From contig JAGUUF010000152.1 in assembly GCA_020063545.1 (NCBI GenBank), positions 1 through 8,435 of the forward strand: a DNA stretch of 8,435 nucleotides, written 5' to 3'. The notes under the pieces were generated by a model that saw nothing but the letters and a program-made list of their open reading frames with translations, was not told where the DNA came from and did not search any database. Both the position numbers and the translations under genes were made by a program. This DNA is from Cytophagales bacterium. GTDB taxonomy: Bacteria; Bacteroidota; Bacteroidia; Cytophagales; Cyclobacteriaceae. Positions 1 through 4,585 of this stretch are shown here, one piece after another; the stretch's first letter is position 1, and each line of letters begins with the position of its first letter.

Positions 1-607
1 AGTTGCGGAAAATCAGTCAGCAACCGGTAAAACCAGCATCTTTCAGTTTCCGCATTTGTTGCTCGGTGCACTTTGCATTTTTGTGTACGTGGGTGCCGAG
101 GTGATGGCAGGCGATGTGATTGGCCCGTACGGAAAAGCGCTGGGCATGCGCCTGGATGAAACCAAAAATTTCACGTCCTACACGCTCTGGTCGATGGTGG
201 TGGGCTACATCATCGGCATTATTACTATTCCTAAATACATCCGGCAACAGGATGCGCTGAAGTACTCGGCCATAACCGGGGTTATTTTTTCAACGCTTGC
301 CCTGCTTACTTCGGGGTATACCAGCATTTTGTTCATTGCGTTGCTGGGCCTGGCCAACGCATTAATGTGGCCGGCTATATTTCCGCTGGCCATTGACGGG
401 CTTGGCCGGTTTACCAAAATCGGTTCGGCTTTGCTAATTATGGGTATTGCCGGGGGGGCCATTATTCCTCAGGTTTACGGGCAGTTGGTTAACCCCGAGG
501 GGTTTGCACTCAGCCCCCAAACCGCATTCTTCTGGTGTGTGCTGCCGTGTTATCTCTATATACTCTACTATTCAGCATGGGGTTATCGTGCAGGAAAAAC
601 AGTTTAG
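1..607 (+). CDS. MFS sugar transporter, FucP/GluP type (C-terminal half, 5' truncated)
   Basis: The reading frame is open from base 2 to the TAG at 605-607, giving 201 visible residues; the N-terminal half lies outside the window. This is the second six-helix half of a major facilitator sugar:proton symporter of the fucose/glucose/galactose (FHS) family, which acts in the inner membrane. The segment opens with a hydrophilic inter-domain linker, then FPHLLLGALCIFVYVGAEV, the usual first helix of the second half in GluP-like proteins. The strongest signature follows at about residues 118-158: ALMWPAIFPLAIDGLGRFTK, then a helix with GGAIIPQVYG, matching the conserved FHS-family motif. The protein ends shortly after the last helix, as is usual. 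Fucose, glucose, galactose and N-acetylglucosamine carriers cannot be told apart without the missing half or its neighbours. The family call is firm; the substrate is unknown. Confidence 0.9.
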   Translation, partial: VAENQSATGKTSIFQFPHLLLGALCIFVYVGAEVMAGDVIGPYGKALGMRLDETKNFTSYTLWSMVVGYIIGIITIPKYIRQQDALKYSAITGVIFSTLALLTSGYTSILFIALLGLANALMWPAIFPLAIDGLGRFTKIGSALLIMGIAGGAIIPQVYGQLVNPEGFALSPQTAFFWCVLPCYLYILYYSAWGYRAGKTV

Positions 608-610
608 CCG

Positions 611-1138
611 CTAGGGGCTCAGTAACTTTTTCACTTCACAGTGAATAATATCCTCGCGTTCGTCCCAATCACCCTGTACAAGTACATACGAAATTCTTCT
701 GCGTTCCAGTTCTGATTTAAAGGTTTCAAACATTTGTTTGCGTGCAGCCTCTTCACCGATATCGCGCAAGCCGTCATTTACCCAGGGAACATCCACATCG
801 AAGAGAAAGTAGCGGTCGTACGTAACCATTTTTTCCAACTCATACAATACAGGAGGCACCACGCCCAGGTAGTGGCGCGAGTAGATTTGCGTGGTGATGA
901 GGTCGGTGTCGCAGAAGAGCAGCTTATTCGCCTTTCGGGCTTTCTGAAAAATGCGTTCGGTTTGGGCCCGGCCGATGGTAATGATGTCTTCACGGTTAAA
1001 ATCATTGGACGTAATTAGTTCGCGGGCGACTTCGGGAACCCATTGGGTTTTATAATGTTCGGCCATTTTTTTGGCCATCACCGTTTTACCCGTGCTTTCG
1101 GGGCCATAGAAGCAAAGAAGTAATGTGTTGTTAATCAC
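611..1138 (-). CDS. NadR-type ribosylnicotinamide kinase domain protein (AAA_28)
   Basis: This 175-residue P-loop kinase probably phosphorylates nicotinamide riboside to NMN with ATP in the cytoplasm. Residues 12-19 are a Walker A loop, GPESTGKT, of the exact NadR form. E36 lies in a VPEVARE motif, DTD at 77-79 is a Walker-B-like strand, and DVPWVNDGLRD at about 116-126 matches the DxPWVxDGxR motif of NadR kinase domains. Full-length NadR also has an NMN adenylyltransferase domain and, in enterobacteria, a DNA-binding domain. Both are absent, so NMN must be adenylated or otherwise used by another enzyme. The start is GTG at 1138-1136; the in-frame stop TAA at 1153-1151 rules out a much longer form. 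It lies 21 bases downstream of pnuC on the same strand, which strongly supports the substrate. Its stop faces the transporter stop across 3 bases. Confidence 0.88.
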   Translation of the reverse strand: MINNTLLLCFYGPESTGKTVMAKKMAEHYKTQWVPEVARELITSNDFNREDIITIGRAQTERIFQKARKANKLLFCDTDLITTQIYSRHYLGVVPPVLYELEKMVTYDRYFLFDVDVPWVNDGLRDIGEEAARKQMFETFKSELERRRISYVLVQGDWDEREDIIHCEVKKLLSP

Positions 1139-1159
1139 GGAAAGGGTGATTTATTGTAT

Positions 1160-1822
1160 TTAAAAGGCCTCTTTGTACGATTTATACTCCCGCATCCAGT
1201 TCCACAACCCGTAAGCCGCAATAAAACAAAAGATTAAGTACTCAAGGGCTACGAATTTTATTTCCTTCATATAGTACATGTAGGTAGCCACCGCATCCAC
1301 TACAATCCAGATGATCCAGCTTTCGATTTTCTTCTGGATCATAAAAAACGTGGTGATGATGCTCATTACCGTTACGAATGAATCCAGGTACGGAAACGCG
1401 CTGGGCTTGCTGAACACCACCGGGAACCACTCGTGCAGACGGCTGGCGAGCGAACCGAATAAAAAAGTTCCGGTTAGTCCGATAACGGTTAGCATCAGCA
1501 CCTGCCGCACCGGCATATAACTTACCTTCAGTTCTTTCTTCCTGTCTTCTTCAAACGGTTTGGGGTGCGCCCACCGCCACCAGCCGATAAGGTTGGTTAC
1601 GAAAAAGAAAACCTGCAAAAACATATCGGGGTAAAGTTGTACCTGGTAGAACAGGAAAAAGAACAGCGTTACATTAACCAGGCCGATAGGCCAGCTCCAG
1701 ATGTTGGCGCGCGAGGCGAGATATACGGCTATAAACCCCGCCACCGTACCAAAAAACTCTAAATAGCTCATGGGGTAGCCCCAGGGTTCGAAAAAGGTGT
1801 TGCTGATGTTGAAGAAGGTCAT
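1160..1822 (-). CDS. pnuC: PnuC family nicotinamide riboside transporter
   Basis: This 220-residue inner-membrane protein is a PnuC-type facilitator with about seven hydrophobic segments. The conserved first core is clear: NIWSWPIGLVNVTLFFFLFY at residues 40-59, then QLYPDM and NLIGWWRW at about 77-84. The second pseudo-repeat has ESWIIWIVVDAVATYMYYMK at about 167-186 and a C-terminal YGLWNWMREY. The pairing with a NadR-type kinase 21 bases downstream is the classic import-and-trap arrangement and favours nicotinamide riboside over thiamine, which related PnuT proteins carry. The ATG at 1822-1820 is used; M18 (EPWGYPMSYLEFFG) is an alternative start that would keep all membrane segments. The leader upstream contains a long inverted repeat, described separately. 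Family assignment is firm; the substrate is inferred from the operon. Confidence 0.93.
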   Translation of the reverse strand: MTFFNISNTFFEPWGYPMSYLEFFGTVAGFIAVYLASRANIWSWPIGLVNVTLFFFLFYQVQLYPDMFLQVFFFVTNLIGWWRWAHPKPFEEDRKKELKVSYMPVRQVLMLTVIGLTGTFLFGSLASRLHEWFPVVFSKPSAFPYLDSFVTVMSIITTFFMIQKKIESWIIWIVVDAVATYMYYMKEIKFVALEYLIFCFIAAYGLWNWMREYKSYKEAF

Positions 1823-1828
1823 TTTAAG

Positions 1829-1913
1829 AAGTAATACATAAGACTTAAGTAGTAAGATGTACGCAGCAAAACGTAAAAACCACCATGCCCACTTACGTAT
1901 GTCTTACTACTTA
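1829..1913. repeat. Long imperfect inverted repeat built from AAGTArTA-type motif copies
   Basis: The arms at 1846-1863 and 1896-1913 match at 16 of 18 positions around a 32-base spacer. The left arm reads TAAGTAGTAAGATGTACG and the complement of the right arm reads TAAGTAGTAAGACATACG. The two differences give G.U pairs in a + strand RNA but A.C mismatches in a - strand RNA. A third related copy, AAGTAATACATAAGAC, lies directly before the left arm at 1829-1844. ACTTAAGT at 1843-1850 is itself a palindrome. The element starts 6 bases upstream of the pnuC start codon, so it is either in the pnuC leader or an operator array. Function is not known to me. Confidence 0.6.
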
Positions 1914-2047
1914 CCAAAACCTCGCTGAAACTTACATCATTTCGGGCAATGGAAACGGGTGGATATTCAGTTTTTTAAGGCAAACAACCAACTTTTAATG
2001 AAGAATTAAGTACAAAAAGCACATGCGTAAGGATTACCCGATACCAT

Positions 2048-2082
2048 TTTGAAAAAAAAAAAAAAACAAGATTATACTTTTA
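2048..2082 (+). promoter_or_regulatory. Bacteroidota-type promoter candidate with A15 spacer
   Basis: A TTTG at 2048-2051 resembles the -33 element. TACTTTTA at 2075-2082 matches the TAnnTTTG -7 element at all but the last base. The 23-base spacer between them is at the long end of the tolerated range and contains an uninterrupted run of 15 A at 2052-2066. Transcription would begin near 2088, leaving a leader of about 55 bases before the ATG at 2145. The assignment rests on consensus matching by eye. Confidence 0.45.
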
Positions 2083-2144
2083 CCATAAGACCCCAGCGCG
2101 CAACCGGGTTGAGTTAAAGTTGTTAACCATAAACCCTTTAAACA

Positions 2145-2423
2145 ATGAGAAAACCAAGAGTATTCTTACTGGCATCGCTGATGCTGGTTATGCTGTGTTC
2201 GTTCAGTTCACCTGTACAACCAGCACAAAACCAGAACGCACAAACCGCGCAGATTGCCGCAACTGAAGTTCAAAATTTGATGATGACCGATTGTATGGTA
2301 GCGGGACTTGCCTGGGCTGAGGCATTTACTGCCTATATGGTGACTGAAAATTATTACGTTATGACAGTTAATCTTTTAGCACAAGCATATTGGTTTAATG
2401 AATGGTTAAATTGTATTAAATAA
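2145..2423 (+). CDS. Small exported protein of unknown function (92 aa)
   Basis: I do not recognise this family. Residues 1 to about 27 form a Sec-type signal peptide: MRKPR, a hydrophobic core through L17, then a region ending in a possible PAQ cleavage site. C18 follows L-V-M-L, which is a poor lipobox, so a lipoprotein is unlikely. Residues 28-45 are rich in Gln, Asn, Ala and Thr and look flexible. Residues 46-92 form a compact hydrophobic, aromatic-rich segment (W57, F61, Y64, Y70, Y71, Y82, W83, F84, W87) bounded by C50 and C90, which could form a disulfide. The ATG at 2145 is the natural start. The gene has a likely promoter upstream and a hairpin directly downstream, so it is probably transcribed alone. 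Its location just outside the cytoplasm is inferred from the signal peptide; its role is unknown. Confidence 0.72.
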   Translation: MRKPRVFLLASLMLVMLCSFSSPVQPAQNQNAQTAQIAATEVQNLMMTDCMVAGLAWAEAFTAYMVTENYYVMTVNLLAQAYWFNEWLNCIK

Positions 2424-2438
2424 TGCTTTAGTGAATTC

Positions 2439-2476
2439 AGAATGACCGGCTAACATTACACTTTACCGGTCATTCT
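2439..2476 (+). terminator. Hairpin downstream of the small exported protein gene
   Basis: A perfect 11-base inverted repeat, AGAATGACCGG at 2439-2449 and CCGGTCATTCT at 2466-2476, encloses a 16-base loop. It begins 15 bases after the stop codon at 2423. The stem is strong, but only a weak, interrupted T-rich stretch follows, so it may be an inefficient terminator, an mRNA 3'-end stabiliser, or both. Confidence 0.6.
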
Positions 2477-2492
2477 CTTAGTTGGACCTTTC

Positions 2493-2512
2493 TTATTCTT
2501 GGTTATTCTTGA
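2493..2512 (+). repeat. 10-base tandem duplication at the start of the membrane protein gene
   Basis: TTATTCTTGG at 2493-2502 is followed directly by TTATTCTTGA at 2503-2512. Each unit contains TATTCTTG, one base from the TAnnTTTG -7 consensus. The second copy (2504-2511) lies 19 bases after a TTG at 2482-2484, a normal promoter spacing. The duplication also spans the only early start-like codon of the downstream gene (TTG at 2499). Confidence 0.5.
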
Positions 2513-3206
2513 ATCAAGACTCTTGGTACTACTTAATAATTATAGTAATAGCAACAGGCACCAAACAGCAGCAATACTGGCTGTACTGGTTATGCTCAAT
2601 TTGGTTGTTTACTTTTTGGTAAATACACTGATAACGGAGGAAATACTATATGAGCATATGACAAGGCAACTGGACCATGACACCGCCTTAGAGCAGATAA
2701 GAAGATTAAACAGAGCCGGTTTTATTCTGGTAAAATACTTTTTTCAGGGGATTTGGATCGTACTGAAAATTAGCGCAATAACGTTGATTATGATGTCAGG
2801 ACTTTTTGCTTTTAACATCAAGACCACCTTTTCAGAAATTTTTCATGTAATACTTATTCCTAGTTTTATTTTTATGATTCCTGATGTTTTGAAAATAACC
2901 TGGTTCAGCCTGTTTCAAACGGAGTATCAAATGAGTGATCTGAATAATTTTCCTCGTTTTAGTTTGCCCGAACTTTTGGTTGCGGTTGACCTGATAACAA
3001 ATGAGGATTTCCCTGCCTTGCTGAAACGGTTGCTGCAGCCTGTTACCGCTGTTAACCTGTTATTTTGCTGGTTTGTTGCCGTACGATTAACCGAGATAAA
3101 ACCTGATGATAAACGTGTTTTTAAAGCTGTTTTCGTCTCGTACTTTTCCGTCCTTGCCATCGTTAGCCTCGCATTATATGGAATTGTAACCTCCTTTGCA
3201 CCATGA
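2499..3206 (+). CDS. Multi-pass membrane protein of unknown function, possibly Yip1-like
   Basis: This 235-residue inner-membrane protein has about five hydrophobic segments, near residues 24-44, 74-104 (long, possibly two short ones), 113-131, 179-197 and 209-231. A charged loop lies at 46-73 and a longer polar loop at 138-178. The pattern of clustered helices with a mid-protein FSEIFHVILIPSFIFMIPD segment recalls Bacteroidota Yip1-domain proteins, but I see no decisive motif and hold this loosely. The start is uncertain: no ATG occurs in frame before M32, which falls inside the first membrane segment. TTG at 2499 and TTG at 2523 are the candidates, and both lie in or beside a tandem repeat. 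The stop overlaps the next gene as ATGA (3203-3206), so the two are translationally coupled. Confidence 0.65.
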   Translation: MVILESRLLVLLNNYSNSNRHQTAAILAVLVMLNLVVYFLVNTLITEEILYEHMTRQLDHDTALEQIRRLNRAGFILVKYFFQGIWIVLKISAITLIMMSGLFAFNIKTTFSEIFHVILIPSFIFMIPDVLKITWFSLFQTEYQMSDLNNFPRFSLPELLVAVDLITNEDFPALLKRLLQPVTAVNLLFCWFVAVRLTEIKPDDKRVFKAVFVSYFSVLAIVSLALYGIVTSFAP

Positions 3207-3910
3207 AAAGAATTTTTTACCTCCTGTTATACCTTTACGCCAATACTGCATCAGCCCAGGATTTTGATGGCGTTTACCTGGGCCGGCTGGTTTCTGATAA
3301 GAATGTGCTGGTGGTATCCACAACAGCCGGAACAGCGGTGGGTACTATTTATCTCAACAAAGTTGAAAAAATTAATTTCATTGGCGCCATTTCTAATGGT
3401 GCATTATTGGGCTCATTCAGGCATAACAATACATCATGGAATATCACCGGGAGTTTAAAAAATGATTCCCTATTAATTAAGCTTGCTTCCGACAATGGCA
3501 GTATTTTGACCAGACTAAAGAAGTTATCAAATAACACTTCGTATAAATTCAGCAAACTGCTTAACGAAGATCCGTCAAACGATATTCAGGTAGTTGGTAC
3601 ATGGCGAGCTCTTTATACTGTTAAAGATGGAGTTAAGCAACCCGTAGATAGTAAAGCTAAAGGCTTGACACAAATATATAAACAGGGGGGTGATTGTCAG
3701 ATACGATCAATTGAGCTCGATATATTGTATAATAAAAATCCAAAATCAATTCCAAAATGTTACTGGGAAACATTAGGGAGTAAGCTTATTACAACAATAT
3801 ACGCTGGCAATAATCCTTATAGCATTGAAACACAATACCTGGTAAAAGGTGACACCTTGATTGTAACTTACAAAGGCACCGATTCATATTTCCTTCGTTC
3901 AGGTAAATAA
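3203..3910 (+). CDS. Exported two-domain beta-rich protein of unknown function
   Basis: The product has 235 residues. Residues 1-18 are a clear signal peptide ending ASA before QDFDG, so it is exported to the periplasm or beyond. Residues 20 to about 108 are a run of short alternating hydrophobic strands (FDGVYLGRL, VLVVSTTAGTAVGTIYL, INFIGAIS, ALLGSF, DSLLIKL). Residues about 129-231 look like a lipocalin-like barrel: VVGTWRALYTVKDG near its start, IYKQGGDCQIRSI, KLITTIYAGN, and DTLIVTYKGTD near the end. C165 and C186 are the only cysteines and could form a disulfide. The lipocalin idea is inference from strand pattern and the GTW start. The gene overlaps its upstream neighbour by 4 bases and the next gene by 1 base, so all three are probably one operon. 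Base composition is visibly A+T-rich, most clearly at 3660-3900. Confidence 0.7.
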   Translation: MKRIFYLLLYLYANTASAQDFDGVYLGRLVSDKNVLVVSTTAGTAVGTIYLNKVEKINFIGAISNGALLGSFRHNNTSWNITGSLKNDSLLIKLASDNGSILTRLKKLSNNTSYKFSKLLNEDPSNDIQVVGTWRALYTVKDGVKQPVDSKAKGLTQIYKQGGDCQIRSIELDILYNKNPKSIPKCYWETLGSKLITTIYAGNNPYSIETQYLVKGDTLIVTYKGTDSYFLRSGK

Positions 3911-4374
3911 TGCATCCAGAAATCACCACCATGCATAAAGCCATTAACCGGATACTTATAGCCTTATTTCTTGTTCAATACTCTGTTAACATTTACGCAC
4001 AAACCCCCGGCCAGAAAATCACCATCGAGTTAAACCCCATTGCCATCGAAAACGGTAAATACTACTTTAATGGCAAGCGCGTTACCTTCGATGGGCTAGT
4101 TATTCCGCTGCAGGCCGTGGATGACAAAAAGGTAGATCGCTCCATCAAAACAGTATTTGCCCTGCGCACCAGCCAAACCGTGGTACGCTTGGGTCTTTCG
4201 GTTTATCTGTTATACCTCATTGCCGACCGGCCGGCTTACGTTAACTACGACCAAACCCGCACGCTGGTAATCGGTTCGGTTGCAGCAGGTTTCTCGCTGA
4301 GTATTGGTGAAAAACTTTTTCAGCGCAAAGCCATAAACCGGTTTAATGCTGTTTTGCTTAAACCTGAAAAGTAG
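3910..4374 (+). CDS. Exported or membrane-anchored protein of unknown function
   Basis: The product has 154 residues from ATG 3910, which shares one base with the previous stop (TAATG). A second ATG at 3931 (residue 8, MHKAINRILIALF) gives a more typical signal peptide, so that may be the true start. Cleavage is likely after IYA at residue 30. Residues 36-70 are a soluble segment with YYFNGKRVTFDGLVIPLQAV, then charged DDKKVDRSIK. Two hydrophobic stretches follow, at about 92-106 (VRLGLSVYLLYLIAD) and 118-133 (TLVIGSVAAGFSLSIGE), probably a membrane hairpin. I do not recognise the family. It is the last gene of the three-gene cassette; its codon use looks richer in G+C than that of its two upstream neighbours. 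Confidence 0.68.
   Translation: MHPEITTMHKAINRILIALFLVQYSVNIYAQTPGQKITIELNPIAIENGKYYFNGKRVTFDGLVIPLQAVDDKKVDRSIKTVFALRTSQTVVRLGLSVYLLYLIADRPAYVNYDQTRTLVIGSVAAGFSLSIGEKLFQRKAINRFNAVLLKPEK
4334..4345. repeat. Perfect palindrome TAAACCGGTTTA inside gene end
   Basis: This 12-base perfect palindrome lies near the 3' end of the exported protein gene. Its 10-base core, AAACCGGTTT, recurs at 4454-4463 in the spacer downstream. Two copies 119 bases apart suggest a possible protein-binding site, though one copy is inside a coding region and could be coincidental. Confidence 0.35.
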
Positions 4375-4452
4375 CCGGCCGCAAAGCCTTAAAAAAATGC
4401 AGGCTAAATCACAGCATAGCCCGAGGATTATCCTTTGCCGAGAGCATTCATA

Positions 4453-4464
4453 GAAACCGGTTTC
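4453..4464. repeat. Perfect palindrome GAAACCGGTTTC
   Basis: This perfect 12-base palindrome shares the AAACCGGTTT core with 4335-4344. It lies in the convergent spacer 18 bases before the palindrome at 4482-4500. Confidence 0.4.
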
Positions 4465-4481
4465 AGAAATTATTATACTTT

Positions 4482-4500
4482 TTGGGAATCGGATTCCCAA
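4482..4500. repeat. Palindrome TTGGGAATC-G-GATTCCCAA
   Basis: Nine-base arms at 4482-4490 and 4492-4500 are perfect inverted copies around one base. As RNA it would fold to an 8-base stem with a 3-base loop. No T-run follows in either direction, so it is either a weak bidirectional 3'-end structure for the converging genes or a DNA-binding site. Confidence 0.5.
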
Positions 4501-4585
4501 TCGTACAGGATATGGTTACCCCGCATTGCCGCAGAAACCTACACCCGGGAACCGTTCAGGGTTATCCGTTGGAACGATCTCTCCG

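Larger units (their letters stand above)
1823..2144. other. Divergent intergenic region, 322 bases, no gene seen
   Basis: This gap separates pnuC (leftward) from the small exported protein gene (rightward), so it should carry both promoters. It holds a repeated motif with a long inverted repeat at 1829-1913 and a plausible rightward promoter at 2048-2082. A short palindrome CAACC-G-GGTTG lies at 2101-2111, and TTAAAG/CTTTAA arms lie just before the start codon at 2145. I found no convincing consensus promoter for the leftward pnuC transcript; the nearest resemblance, TAAGTTTC on the - strand at 1934-1927, lacks a properly spaced upstream TTG. No open reading frame of note lies here. Confidence 0.7.
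4375..4585. other. Convergent intergenic spacer with palindromes, no gene
   Basis: This 211-base spacer lies between the ends of the rightward unknown cassette and the leftward dehydrogenase gene, so it should contain termination signals for both. I see no classic stem plus T-run for either direction. It contains the palindrome GAAACCGGTTTC at 4453-4464 and a second, near-perfect one at 4482-4500. Short open frames here have no recognisable product. Confidence 0.6.

Noticed and set aside
1153..1160. Longer kinase reading frame joined to pnuC as a fusion
   Set aside because: An in-frame TAA at 1153-1151 and the pnuC TAA at 1162-1160 separate the two; no frameshift is needed to explain them.
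1829..1913. Terminal inverted repeats of a small mobile element (MITE)
   Set aside because: The arms enclose only 32 bases, no target-site duplication is visible, and no second copy occurs in the window.
1823..1980. TPP riboswitch or known NAD riboswitch upstream of pnuC
   Set aside because: I see no TPP-box sequences or recognisable NAD-riboswitch core; the structure present is a simple long hairpin of repeated motifs.
2145..2210. Lipoprotein signal at C18 of the small exported protein
   Set aside because: The residues before C18 are V-M-L, and leucine at -1 does not fit the lipobox, which needs Gly, Ala or Ser there.
4482..4500. Palindrome as a Rho-independent terminator
   Set aside because: No T-run follows the stem in either direction, and the loop is only 1-3 bases.
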